The translations under genes and the position numbers were made by a program. A DNA stretch of 64,000 nt. Source: Cenococcum geophilum 1.58 (lineage: Eukaryota; Ascomycota; Dothideomycetes; Gloniales; Gloniaceae). Positions 46,565 to 59,182 of this stretch are shown one piece after another; positions within the stretch are counted from its first letter, which is position 1, and each line of letters starts with the position of its first letter. The notes beneath the pieces are model-generated. The model was not told the origin of the DNA. It made no database searches and saw only the letters and a list, made by a program, of their open reading frames with translations. Location of the stretch: the NCBI GenBank assembly GCA_001692895.1, contig KV748208.1:682001-746000 (forward strand), read 5' to 3'.

Positions 46565-46711
46565 TACAAGGGGGTACCACGAACGGGGCAGACGCCCTCC
46601 CTGCTAGTATGTTTTCAAAATAAGTAAGCCCTTGCAAAATGGCTGGGCTGTATTATTCTGCTAGCATACTAGCAGGGAGGGCGTCTGCCCCGTACGTGTT
46701 ACCCCCTTGTA
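46565..46711. mobile_element. MITE 2 copy c, abutting LINE-A copy B
   Basis: Ends TACAAGGGGGTACCACG and GTGTTACCCCCTTGTA, with inner arms CAGACGCCCTCCCTGC and GCAGGGAGGGCGTCTG. Its final GTA (46709..46711) is also the start of the LINE-A copy B target duplication. Confidence 0.88.
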
Positions 46712-46721
46712 GGACTTTTTT

Positions 46722-49700
46722 TTGACGGACGAGAGAGTAACTTTTGAAAGAGGAGGATATTCATCTCGGACATTCTTTTAATCGAATCCTGGTCTTTTGT
46801 TTAGCTAGTTCCCGCTGCAAGGCGGCCCCTGCGGCCCACCGAACGAAGCCCCGGAGCCCTAATGGCTGCATCGACCCCTAAACGCGTATTAGCAACACTA
46901 CCTCTAGAACCGCCAGCAGCTCCACCAAGACGTGCAAAGAAACCAAGCGCGAAGGTGCAAGAGGCCTAGCAGTCGCTGAGGACACGATCCCAAAGATTAG
47001 CATAGTTTAAATAGTAGATAACCGCACTATAAACCAGACTATAAGCTACACAGCATATACTGCCCCCATTCCCTATAGTAAGAGCCTCTACCTTACTTAA
47101 ACGTAAAGGAGGAGGTATTAATTATAACAAATTTTATCAACTTATTAAAAGCCTTAAAGAAACTATAGTATAGTAGAGCAATATTATCACAAACCAGAAT
47201 AGTATTATTAAGAGTATTAGAAACGACCTAGTAGATATTAAATTGAAATAGTAAAGCCTTAAAAAGTAAAACGCTAAACTTTAAAAGGCTATCTAGTCCT
47301 TATAAGCGCAACTAAACACTCCCTTAGCTCCAACATAATTATAGGCGTTAGTAGCGGCTAGTAGAGGTATAGCAGGGGTAGAGGTAACTTAGCTATAAAT
47401 AATAAACGCTAGGAACTCTAAAGAACCTAATTGGCAGCTAGTAATAGATATTAGCTAAGCGGGTAAGGAGATAATAGAGAAGGTAGCTACTACTAAAGTA
47501 GTAAAGTAAACTATTGTATAAGGTATAAAGGATGTTAATAGGCTTACGGGAGCTATACTTAAGGACTTCCGTATATAGCGAACAAGAGACAGCGTAAGTA
47601 TTATTAGATTCTTGGTAGAAAAAGATAAAGAAGCTGCGTTTAGGTAGATAATTGCCTAATAGCTTAAACCGTATATCTTTAGGGCGAGGCTTATCGGACC
47701 TAAGTGGTATACGGTTAAGGCGGACTAGGTTAAAGTACCTTTAGTAATAAATATTAATAGCGGAAAAGTAAGTAAGTTAGCTATAGAGCACTTTGGGGTA
47801 GAGAATGGGGTAGAGGTATATATAATAAGATAGCTTAGATAACTAAGGCCGCGCGGCTAGTATGCGTTGGTAATTGTTAAAGTGGCAATAAAAGAGGATG
47901 TAAAGAAGCTGCTTACGTCGGATAACGTATTATTTAGGGGAAGTGTAATTATTATATCGCTATTTAAGGAATAACGTACCCCTATAGCATGCTATAAATG
48001 TAGAAGGTTTAGATATAGGGCTAGAGACTATACGCGACCTAATACGTGCGAAATATATAGGCGGAAAGGCCATCTCTAGTGTAAGACGGTTAATCTATAC
48101 TATGTAAACTATTAGGGTCCTTACTAAGCCTTATACTATAAATACCTAGTATATAGGAAAGAAATGGATAGGATTTTTATATAATAGCGTTATAAATAGA
48201 GAACCTTAGATCCTTTAGGCGAATATAAAGAAGTATAGGGAAGCGTAGCATGCGCTATATAATAACGAAGCGCTAATAGACTTCCACTTTATTTTAGGCT
48301 AGGAGCCTTACTGCTTTCTCTTAGATAGGGAAGTGGTGCTAGCCGGCTTAAACCCCTGGTGGATAAGGTTTGTCCTAATAGGTAGGCAGTAGCGGTATCC
48401 CCTAGTTAGGTTATGTATCTAGGCGTCTAAAGAGCTAGCAGCTATATAGCTGCAGGTAGATTTAGCAGATATTACGGTAGTAGTGGCGCATGTTGGCTAA
48501 AGGAGACTTATAATTATATTGGTATATATTCTAGATAGATATTTAAGAAGAACTAAGGAAGAGAACCTAGAGGAGCTCTTTAGTAGGCTGGAGATAATTA
48601 ATGGTTTAATCTAGGGTAAACTATTACGCGACCTATATACCGAGGTAGTAATTATAAACGACTTTAATCGGCATAATCTACTATAGGGAGGAAGTTATAT
48701 TAGTACTATATTAACGTAGGAAGAAAGCGCGCTAATTATTAACTTTATAGTAGACCGGTTACTCTAGAGCCTACTTCTAGTAGGAGTACTTATATTTAAG
48801 AGCGACGCGGGGTGGATATTAATAATTAACCTTATACTTGCAACCCTGGGCCTAGTAAGTAAACTAGTAAAGTGCGCTATTTAGGAATATAAGTACGGGT
48901 TAGACTATAGAGCTATTTATACTAGCTTTTAGGTTAATATAGACACGTAGGAGAGCTAGAAGAGGCTGCTTATTAAAAATATAAACTAGGACAAGATTTA
49001 AGAAGACGTGAAGTAATAGAAAGAGATAGGATTCCCTATAGAAGATATAGATGAAATAGTTAACTGCCTTAATAGGTGGGTTAATAAAGCCCTTAAAGCA
49101 TACTGCTAGCGGGCTAAGCTATTACTATATATAAAAAGATGGTAGAACGAAGACCTTATAACGCTAAGGAAGTTATATATATACTAAAGGAATAGGAATA
49201 GTGTAATACGGAGATAAGGAAGGGATAACCCTAAACTATATAATGTCGTAGTAAGAGTGAAGAAGCTCTTTTATAGAACTATTCGGCGATATAGGAAGCT
49301 CTACTAGGATAAATTCCTTAGTAATAGTAATAATATATAGAAAGCGTTAAAATACCTTAATCCGTAGGCTATATCCGCATTTACTAGAATACCGCTAATT
49401 AAAAAGGCTAGAGGATAGGGAGAGGTTGTTATAGAGAACTATAATATTATAAGAGAACTACTCTAGGCATTCTTTCTAGTCCTACTACCGTGCGAATAAG
49501 AGGAGGATGCTATAGCTAGCTATAACTAATTGCTATAGGAGCCTATCGCCAAATATAAGGTTAAAGCAGCTATATTTAGGGCTAGCCTAGATAAGGCTCT
49601 TAGAAGGGACGGCCTACCAGCTAGGGTATGGCAAGAGTTATAGCCTATACTAAGTGGTAAGATTACCACTTTTTTTACTAAATTACTTAAAATAGGGAAA

Positions 49701-52436
49701 GTACTATAGGAATAAAAGGTAGTAAAGATCGTGCCGCTATAGAAGCTGAAGTGGGGGGACTATACGGTAGTAAATAACTATAGGCCGATCTCCCTCCTCT
49801 TAATGCTAGGAAAAGTATTTAAATTGCTAGTGGTAGAGAGGATAGTATACCTAGTAGAGGAATACAGCCTACTACCTAAGATATACTTTAGAGCTAGGAA
49901 GCAAAGGTTAACAATATATACGCTATTATATCTCTATAAGGACGTATTTAGAGCGTAGAGAGAAAAGAAGACGCTATCTCTAGTATTATTTAATATTAAG
50001 GGTGCGTATAATAATATAGCTATAGAGCCAGAAATTAGGAGACTACGGCAGCGTTAGATACTTTAGATAATTATATAATAGGTATAGGACTTCTATATAA
50101 ACCGTTAAGCCTATATCCTAGTTAACGGATATATATTAGAGGTATAGGCGCTCCTATAGGCGGGTCTTCTATAGGGATTAGCACTGGCCCTAATACTTTT
50201 TCTATTCTTTAACGCGGATCTTATATAAAGCGCACCTAGAAATGGCAGCTCTATGGCCTTTATTAATAACTACTTAGTATAAGTTATAGGCCCTATAGCG
50301 GAAGAAAACACGCAGATTATTTAGGGTAAGATTATACTAATGCTTAAGAAATAGGAGAGGACTAGTGGAGCTTAATTTAAAGTAAAGAAAACGTTATTTA
50401 TCTACCTTACTAGATATAAAGAAGTAGGCAGGAATGCTACTACGCTGCTCCAATTTAAAGGAAAAGGAATCCCCCTAACATAGGAAGTTAAAATCCTTAG
50501 GGTGATTCTTAATAAGGAGCTATGGTTTAAGGTATACCTAGCAGATAAGGTAGGTAAGGCCACTAAGGTAGCGCTAGCGTTGCGTAGATTAAAGGGACTA
50601 TAGTTTAAGAGCGTTAAGTAGCTAGCTAAGAGCTTAGTCCTACTAGTAGTAGACTACGCGTTACTAATATGGTACCCGCTTATAATATAAGAATTAATAT
50701 AGCTTTTCTAGTAGGCGTAAAGGATTACAGTATAAGCTATTATTAGGGGGTTCCGCACTATCGCTCTACTAATAGTGGAGGTAAAAGCTAGCTTGCTCCC
50801 TCTTAAGCAAAGGCTATATAATTAGGCTATTACGTTTTAGGTGTTAATCTATAAACTAGGTAAATTATACCCTTATTAGATAATTTAAAGACAGAGGCTT
50901 TATAGATGGCACTAATCGCCACTTTAGAGGACAGTAGAGATATATAAGGATGTCTAGGTAAATAGGGTGCTAGAGGTTAAACTGTATATATACCCGCCGT
51001 AGGTAGCTAAGCCTAATATAGTAATATATAAGGACGAAGAGCATACTTAAGCTATTATTAAAGACTATAAGCTAGGGTAGGTTAACATATACGTTAATAT
51101 ATTAGTACGTAATAGTAGGGCAGAAGTTGGTGTATATGCTACGCTATCTAAAGTAACGCTCTTAAAAACGGTGGCGAGCTTTAATTAGGCTAATACTTAC
51201 CTTATAGAGCTTCTAGTAATTAGCGAAGTAGCTAACTGGCTATAGAACCCTATATACACGGCTATTAACTAAGTAGGTTTTCTAATACCTACTTTTAGTA
51301 TAAGAATATTCTCTAACTTATAATTAGTGTTACTATTAGTATAAAGCTAAAGGGCTAGAGCCTACTAGAAAGTAGTTATAAAGATCTTAAAAAAGCTTTA
51401 GCTAAATAATGTTATACTATACTAGATTTTAGGCTACTTAGGGTTTATAGGAAATAAGAAGGCTAATAAGCTTACTAAAGTAGTAATAAGACTAGAGAGC
51501 GAGAAGCTACTATAGAGAGATGGCCTCTTATAGTACCTTATAACGCAAGCCTTAAAAAGAGCTAAGATAATAATAGAACTGCTTTTATCGGGAAGATCTA
51601 ATACGGGTAAGTTTATAAGGAAGATTAACGTAGTACTCTATCTTAGAAAGGCTGTAGGATTATACTAGTAGCTAATTAGCTTAGAAGCTGCTATTCTTAT
51701 ATAGCTACAAACCGGTAAGTTATTTTTAAAAGAATATCTCTATAAAATTAATATATTAGAGATAGCGTTATATGACTATAGGCTTATAGAATTAATATAG
51801 CACTTCCTCTTCTTTTATAGGAGGTGGATATAGTAGAGGTTTAAACTAAGAGAGTAGTATAGAGATTAATTTGGGGATCTATTATATATATTAAGAGGCT
51901 ACTTACGCAGATAAGAAGGAGGTAGGAATATTAACGGCCTAATTAAGCGCTAGAAGCTAGATATTAGCGTAATTAAAGCTATAATTAAATTTATAAAAGA
52001 GACCGGACGTTTATACTTAAGTATATAAAATATAGAGAGTATAGAAGCTAACGTTAATAAGTAAAGACTCTTAAGAATCCCTTCTCTAATTATCTAACTA
52101 AATATACCGCGAGCCTCCTTTATATATGCCTCTACTAGTACGTCGCCAATTAAGAAGCGTATAATGCTAGAATAGCCCTATAAACACAAGGCGTTAAAAA
52201 CTACTTACCTAGGCTCGCCTCTAAACTCTAACTTTCTTCTAATAGTAACATATTACTTTCCTTTATTTTTTCCTTGGTTAAGCATAGTATTAGGTAATAG
52301 ATATATAGTTCTCATAGTTGGCTTCTAAACTAGAGCATGCATATTAATGGCAGGAAGTATTTAGTTAGCGCTCTGTAACGGCCCATACCCTAGATAGTGC
52401 ATGGCCATAATAGAATATACATATATACATACATAC
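46722..52436 (+). mobile_element. LINE-A copy B (full length, RIP-degraded)
   Basis: A 5715-bp element between perfect 13-bp duplications GTAGGACTTTTTT at 46709..46721 and 52437..52449. Collinear with copy A but with about 30 more bases at the 5' end, so copy A is slightly truncated. Zinc knuckles are near 47980..48090 (some Cys still present), endonuclease near 48460..48860, RT near 49770..50330 (active-site DD again reads AAT-AAC) and RNase H near 51080..51500. The first ~250 bp are visibly less mutated than the interior. It ends in a TACATATATACATACATAC tract. Dense TAG stops. Inactive. Confidence 0.92.
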
Positions 52437-52449
52437 GTAGGACTTTTTT

Positions 52450-53271
52450 GCACTAAGGCTGCGCCAATTTATCCGACTCCTAGCACATCGGATGGTGTTG
52501 CAGAAGCCTAGAGGAGCGATCTGCAGTAGATTGTGGTGTCAGCTTCACCCGCCATGTCATCCCTTCCCTGGGTGTGCGAACGTCATAAATTGCGATAATA
52601 TTATACAGGGTGCTGATGCTGGCCGGTTTGAGGGGGTAATAGCCAGCTTTATTTGATTGAACCGGATCCTAGAGAGGCGACCAAAGAGCTAAGCTCTGAT
52701 CGACAGCCCAAGGCACAGCTAAAAATATCAACTCCAAGCGAGTGGGGTGTTTCGCTCTCCTGCGGTCTTTGAGGCTGTGTCAGAAATCCGTCGAAATGTA
52801 TGGTCCAAATGCACCTTCAACTCGGGACTTCGACCTGTTGCTGGGCAGCGTGCAGGATGCCCCCTTGGTGCTGTTCTCTCCATCAATCTTACCTACCACG
52901 ACCTCAACCACACCTTCGTCGACCGTGGCCTCTCAAAAATTCGCTGTGCCGCTCATCATCTAACACTCTAGCAAAGAAAGCTCAACTGTTTATCGATACG
53001 TGACCGCTTGCCAAACGTCATTCTGGTGAGTTCCGCGATTCGGCCCCACCGTCGCACCACCACCATCCGATTATGAAAAGAGAAGGCTGACAACATGATG
53101 AACATAGTTAGACTCGCTGCACACAGCCTCTCAAATCTCTTAACACTGCCCTCCGGACGCGGATTTCAACTTCGAAGTCCGACGCACCCCCGTTGCGCGT
53201 CTGACAGCTAATCTCCCGCCAAATCCTTATTTCCCCTAAATATCTGACCATAGCCCTCAACTCCTTCCTCC
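52450..53271. other. Intergenic region right of LINE-A copy B
   Basis: Returns to ordinary composition directly after the LINE. Overlapping open frames at 52742..53003 have no recognisable family. 53108..53443 on the minus strand overlaps the next gene and is a shadow. Contains the promoter of the membrane protein gene. Confidence 0.4.
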
Positions 53272-54276
53272 ATGATCTATCGTGTTGCAAACCGTAATAC
53301 CCACGATGATGATCCATGGAAATCAGAAAAGGAAAACCGGAACTGGCTGCCGTCAGTAATGCATGAAAGTTCAAGCCCTGAGAGTTCAAACAACATGTTT
53401 CCGCCGTCGAGTCTCTCACTGCTAGACCATCCAAACACACCATCTACTAGTGGCTCTTCTCCTACTCCATCACCGCCCACGAGCAAGGACAGTGTTAGTA
53501 CATATACTCAGCCTCTTATACCTACGACAACTGCTCAACAGAGTAATGGAAGCGGCGGGGCCTCGCCGACGTCTACTGGAAGTGCAGGTGTGGTGAGCGG
53601 GCCAAACCCACCAACGTCTGCAAAATCTGGCGATGGCCCTCATCCACTCACCACAATTCAGATGATGGCTGCCGTCCTTATGCCAATCATTTCCATAGCA
53701 ATCCTTGGAGTTATCTTATTCTTCTATCTCCGTAGACGCCGTCGTCAGAAAGTACGAGTTCAAGTGCGAGAAATGAAGACGCAAAGCAGTGGCAATTACC
53801 CGCGACCTCACTACGTTGTTCCTCCAGTTATATCCCCTCCGGCAGGATCTCCAGTCGCACCTCAACCAGTCATCCTAGGTCCCATTGTTTCAGGCTCGAA
53901 TGGAGCTTATTATACTGGCATCGACACGTCTGACGTAGTCTCCATGCATGATACTACTGGAACAAATAATCCCTTTGTTGACCAGTCGGACCCACATGAT
54001 GAAGCACCTCCACCTTATCGACCTCGAAGCATAGCCGCTACGATCTCTCGCAACACAAGCTTACGGCAAACACCCCCGGCTGCGTTGTCGGAAACAAATC
54101 TTATGGCAGCGCATGGGCAAATACCCCGATCACCATTTGCCGATCCGCACGATGATGCGATATCAGAATTCTCAGAGCCAAGACGACGGTTCGGTCGAAG
54201 AAACGAGGATGAGCTGTCTGTTGTCTCGGACCTTTCTTACCAGCAGGAACCAGTGATTATTCGTCCCACTGTTTAA
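53272..54276 (+). CDS. Single-pass membrane protein with Ser/Thr/Pro-rich ectodomain
   Basis: Open frame of 334 residues. There is no signal peptide at the first Met, and Met30 (MHESSSPE) is an equally possible start. An upstream exon with a signal peptide may also be missing. Residues 35-125 are Ser/Thr/Pro/Gly-rich, as in heavily O-mannosylated fungal surface proteins. A helix at about 130-152 (MMAAVLMPIISIAILGVILF) is followed by RRRRRQK, placing the C-terminal half in the cytosol. The tail contains NNPF, EAPPPYRPRS and further Pro/Ser motifs. The layout resembles fungal wall-sensor or WSC-like proteins without the cysteine-rich head. I cannot name the family and no function is asserted. 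Confidence 0.7.
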   Translation: MIYRVANRNTHDDDPWKSEKENRNWLPSVMHESSSPESSNNMFPPSSLSLLDHPNTPSTSGSSPTPSPPTSKDSVSTYTQPLIPTTTAQQSNGSGGASPTSTGSAGVVSGPNPPTSAKSGDGPHPLTTIQMMAAVLMPIISIAILGVILFFYLRRRRRQKVRVQVREMKTQSSGNYPRPHYVVPPVISPPAGSPVAPQPVILGPIVSGSNGAYYTGIDTSDVVSMHDTTGTNNPFVDQSDPHDEAPPPYRPRSIAATISRNTSLRQTPPAALSETNLMAAHGQIPRSPFADPHDDAISEFSEPRRRFGRRNEDELSVVSDLSYQQEPVIIRPTV

Positions 54277-55236
54277 GGAAAATTATTGGTTTCTATGCTT
54301 TCTTGTATATGATTATGCGAAACGGATGGACTTCGGGTTGGGTTACTTAATATTTGCATAGTAGCTCGGCGTTGGGTGGGGACTTTGGGTTCTTGGGCGC
54401 ACGGCACGTTTGAAACGGATATATAGCATGAAAAATTCTAGCATTCTCATGTCAACAGCCAAGCTTGGGCCCGATAATATTTGCGCAGAGCCAGTTTAAC
54501 CGCCGCCGCAAAACCACAGAAAAGCTTCAAGCTTAGAGAATTTTCGGTCCCCATTAAGTAAAATGGCCCACAAGGGAGATACAAAGATGAGCATCCCCTG
54601 ACTTAAATGCGCCACTGTCGGTTACTTGTGACGCTCGTACCTAGGCAGAGCTATGCCTGATATCGAGTAATGTTAAAATTATTTGTGCATAAGGCTTTGT
54701 GAATGACTTGTGAGGTTTGTAATGGCATATAGTATGATTAAGCTGTCTATATTAATATAGGAAGGTCCTCAGTGACTTTCTCTAGTGGCCTCCACACCAG
54801 AAGCGCTTCAGCTTGATAAGGGACACCTGTTACTCACTTTTTGCTTCTTCCTTTTAAACGCGCCCGGAGTGAGCCGGCGTGCGTGGGTTGTCGTAAGATT
54901 CCTGAAGCTCAGCTCCCTTGGCCAGGACTGTGGAGCGACGGTGGCTTGCCATTGGAATGCAGGCTCTGCGTCAATTGGAACGGGGTATCGGCGTACCTTG
55001 CAGCAAAAGGTACATGGACAGCTCTCGTACCGAATTTTTGCAATTTACACAAGCAGACTCCAACTGGATCAGTACTAGGTTACCGCATCGTGCGTATCTC
55101 ACGACAGTGCAGAAGACAAAGCTTGTTAACTGTCAATTTATGCTAAAGAGGCCATGGAGCCCCTTCGCTGACCATTACACCTGCACTGCTTCACAGGCGT
55201 TCGGCGCTCCGAGCCTCAACCGCAGTCCAGGCTAGC
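54277..55236. other. Intergenic region, no gene seen
   Basis: 3' flank of the membrane protein gene. Open frames at 54785..55235 in several registers lack motifs. Confidence 0.4.
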
Positions 55237-55722
55237 TCAGAGGGAAACATGAATAACGAACAACGAATAATGAACGATGAATAATTCGGCGGCCAAGCCG
55301 TGCGAGCAAAAACTCCACTCCCGCCGCCGAGGATCGAGTCGGTCTGACTTTTGGAGAACAGGCGGCAGTTCCGCCGAAGGAGAGCCCAGCTGGGTTTCCT
55401 CATTGGCTCCGTTATGCGACTTCGCTTGAAGAGCATGGACGAACGGCAGGGCATAAGAGCGCAGATTAACAGCTGCTGAGCTGGCAGGCACGGCGGCATT
55501 AACAGGATTGTCATTTGCTGCATCCAGCAGATTAGGCCGCCGTTGACGTTGGAAAGCTCTCACCAGCTCGTCGTGCCGCTCAGGGGTGCATACACGGCGG
55601 ATGTCCTTAGGTAGTAGTTTAGGAGTTCGTGTGCCCACTGGCCCCAAGCAGCAGGGCAGCATATGGACAAGCGGCTCATTGGCCTGCCACGCCTCCCGGT
55701 GGAACTCTAAGATCTGTGGTGC
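55237..55722 (-). pseudogene. Coding-like fragment of unknown family
   Basis: On the minus strand, a plausible acceptor (CCGTAG, ending at 55723) is followed by a long open frame reading APQILEFHREAWQANEP, then VHMLPCCLGPVGTRTPKLL and PKDIRRVCTPERHDELVRAF. The composition is protein-like for about 110 residues, after which it runs into simple sequence (ATTATTCATCGTTCATTATT) and stops. I could not find an upstream exon ending in the right phase. It may be the decayed end of a gene or a small gene with a missed first exon. No family recognised. Confidence 0.3.
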
Positions 55723-56535
55723 CTACGGTAATTTCTGTAACGTGGAGGGGCAGGTTAGCTAGTTAGATAGTTTAGTTAGCTGGTTAGGTAGTGAATTCCC
55801 GCCTTACCTTCAGCCCTTAGCAACGCTCCCGTACCTTTTTCATACCCACAAGTAATCTATGCCCGTTCTTCCGCTGGAGCCAAGGCCGACGCCATCGCCA
55901 TTGCACCTAGCGTTCCCTGCCAATAATGACTTCGCGACTCCATTACCCCCGCCAGCATGCCTCCTTCAGCCTGCCTTTGGGGGGAACCTGATCTCTCACT
56001 ATAGACGGCCGCATTCTGGCTCAGGAGAACATTCTTAATCCGCTGAGACGTTGGCTGGGCGCCGGTATGTTCAATCCTCTGCACTGCACTGCACTTGCAC
56101 TCGCACATACCATACCTTAACCCTCGGAGACACTACCCTCATTCCGTCAAAAATCTCCACCGCATTCTGCCGTAATTCCCTTCGAGTGACACTGCCAATC
56201 TGGCCTGACCTCTACACCTCTGTATTTGCAGGTATCCCACCATTTCAACGTCGCTCTGCACCTGCAGCCACGAAGTCTCACAGCGCAGACGTCGCCCAAA
56301 CACTCAACCCAAAGTGTTCTACAACGTGCCACGATCCGAAGCTTCATTGCCCTCTCGAAGCATCTCACCCACACTACTCTTAAGAGAAGCCTCTCCATCG
56401 AGATACCTTCTCCTCCACAGATATCGCTTCAGTTGTTCGGTCAACTGCCCGAGTCGCCTACAAGAGGATACTATAGTAGAGTAGTCAGAGTGCATGGCAA
56501 TTGAAGGGAGAAGATAGTCTCGGTCTCTGTCTGCT
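55723..56535. other. Intergenic region, promoter side of PHD gene
   Basis: Degenerate TTAGCTAGTTAGATAGTTTAG repeat around 55755..55795. Otherwise no feature recognised. Confidence 0.4.
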
Positions 56536-59182
56536 ATGAATTTGGACCAGCAAATATATGGGTACGCACCTCCATCGTAAGACTTGAACAACTCCTGTCT
56601 GTGTCACCCAACAAATCTTTTTACACTTCCCAACCTGGTTAAGGGATGATCATAGCGCTCCATGTCCCTCATCATTCTTAATCCTGGTTTTCATGATTTG
56701 CCTGAGGGTTCCTTGAATGAGAAATGGAATCTATACAGTCCGTCCTACCTACTTTGCACGTTCTACTTTTCTACAACACGTTGGCTGCTGATTCCTTGGC
56801 AGACCCTGAGATCGAGACAGCTAACATGCTGTATGTGCTACTAGATTTACGGATTGGCATCTTCCAAGCCCGTCCTCCACCCCGAAATCGGCAACATTCC
56901 CTGAAGCTACTGTCCAGACTCCTAAATCTGAGGTTTTTCAAGCTCACTTCCTCGACGCTTTCTCCACGCCGCGGGTCAATGGGCATCGTACTCCTGCACA
57001 GACACCACTATTCCTCAATTCGACGCCTTTAGAGAGACCCTCAAGTTCCTACAGCTATAAAGGGCATAACCCTGAAGATCCAGAATTTCATGTCAACCAT
57101 TTCACCCCGAACGTCCATCTTCCATTGCCGCCGGTAGAGCTGTCTCGGAGGTTGTCATCATCCCCTGACTCCCTAGCGGTTAAAACAATCGCTTCAGGCG
57201 CTCTCCGGAGGGTCTTTTCAGCATCAAGAGCTACGAGTGATAATACTATGGATACGTCACAAATGCAGACACCACCCCCCACAAGAGACTCTTCCTCGAG
57301 AAGGAAAAGCCAACAAGCCTTGGGAGCAGAATTAAACACACCTTCCACGGTAGTGCCAGGGAGATTGTCGGCGCCTGCCACCGCTGGTCTTGCCCAGGGC
57401 AGCGATTTCTACACGCAAACACCTCTTCAATTTCCTGGCTTGCAATTTTCTCCTGATGTGATCCAATTCGCAAATGCCGGTCCGATGTCAGCACCAGCTT
57501 TCCCACAATCCCGATTATTCTGGGACCAGAACAACGACGGTAATGGGATGGATGTTGATATGCCAATTACTTCTGATCCATTCGGTTCCACTCACAAACT
57601 CGATGTACCTCTAGGATGGCAATCGTTTGGTTCCCCATCTAATCAACTAAACCTGCAGGCGTACCATGATCTCAATGGCCTATCGACTCCCAACCAAGCC
57701 GCCCCTTTCCTGACGGATAGCATGAATATGGAAGACAAACCTGCTCGTTCACGGCCAAACTCCTTCATTTCTACAACCTCAGGGGTTGACCCTAGTTTAC
57801 TGCTCAGTTTCTCTAACCCGACAAACTCAATGGCCACCACGTCTTTCGGCTCTCAACTCCCTGATGTAGGCGTTAGCCACCAAGGAAGGCAACCATACGA
57901 ACACCAAATTCGAGAGTCCAATCGAGAGAAGGAATTGGCAAGACAAGCCAAGAGCCAGCACTCACGGACTAACACGTCCTCCTCATCCGGGTCTGTCCAA
58001 GGACTTTCCCGGCCTAATCTACAACGCAGCAACACAGACAGCGGCTTTAGGAGGGGTAAAGCCTCCTTAGTTGATTCAAGATCATCAGGTTCTAGTGCTG
58101 GTCACCATATCCCTCGACGATCTTCACCCCTAAAACGGCAAAGCCAAGGCTCTCTCACTTCTATACCGGAGATTGCAAGAGCTCGCCCTAGGACTCGCCT
58201 TGTTATCGATGAGACAGGTCGGGCGAGGACGGAAACAGATCCCGTGGATGATGAAAACGATAATCGCAAAGATCTAAGGTCACAGTATCCTGGTCTTTGG
58301 GATGAGGAGGATAGCGACTCTGACTCGGACCAACCAATCCTCAGCCGAAACACATCATTCAATATTCCTCAACCAACCCGTCGCTCATCAAAGCATGCAA
58401 GGGCGGACAGTGGTGTGGAGCGGTCGGACTCTTTCAAGATGCCCAGACCTTCTTCAATGTATTTTGAGAACAACTCTTTTACCGCACCTCGTCCCGGCAG
58501 CAATTTTGATCAGGGCAACAATCAAAATGCCTCAGGTAATCCCTTCAGGAGGTATAGCATGTCTAGCTTTGGTGCATCGTTTGGCGAAGCAACTCAAAGC
58601 ACCAATGAAACAGCTCTAAATCCCTCTGATTCCGCTGGAGACGCTCAGGACGCTTTGAAGAAGGTCGTCGAAGGCCGATTGAAAAGAAATGGTAAGTTAC
58701 CATTCCGAGGGATTGTAAGATTAGTCTAACGTCAATTTACAGAACGCAGCGCGCAGGGGACCCTCAAAGCTCATAATCAACGTTGGGCACAAGCCTCCGC
58801 TGATCTTGCCAAACCAGGCGTCAATCCGCAAATGTCATGCGACCCCTTTTCAAACACTTTTAATGCCTCTCCATCAACAATCACCGATCCAGATCTTGCT
58901 ACTCCTAGCACGGATCGTAGCAGCCTCTCAAGCGAAGGGACTCGCTGTGTCTGCAATTCGACTGATTATGACGGCCAGTTAATGATACAATGTGAATCAT
59001 GCACCAAGTGGTTGCATGTACGTTGCGTCGGTCTGAATAATCAGAACCTTCCTCCAGTATACGTCTGTATCTTCTGTACTGGTCAGACACCGGCCGTCAG
59101 AGGAGGAAGAATTCGGGAGCCTATCCGAGCCATGCCGCAATACGAGTCACCACTTACTCATAAGTCAACCTACCGCCGGTAA
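56536..59182 (+). CDS. PHD-finger protein
   Basis: Three exons, 56536..56561, 56845..58691 and 58743..59182, splice to 770 residues. Exon 1 encodes only MNLDQQIYG, then FTDWHLPSPSSTP. Intron 1 is 283 nt, and the exon 2 frame is closed upstream by a TAA at its branch-site region, which supports the model. Residues 20-650 are disordered and Ser/Pro/Asn-rich, with recurrent TP motifs (TVQTPKS, RTPAQTP). The C-terminal PHD finger is complete C4HC3: Cys 693, 695, 708, 711, His 716, Cys 719, 733, 736, in CVCNSTDYDGQLMIQCESC then KWLHVRC and YVCIFC. PHD fingers read histone H3 tails, and the WLH context is the H3K4me-binding subtype, so a chromatin-linked role is likely. The partner complex cannot be told from sequence. 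Start in exon 1 is the least certain point. Confidence 0.85.

Noticed and set aside
53108..53443. Minus-strand open frame of 111 codons
   Set aside because: Overlaps the 5' part of the membrane-protein gene and has no motif.
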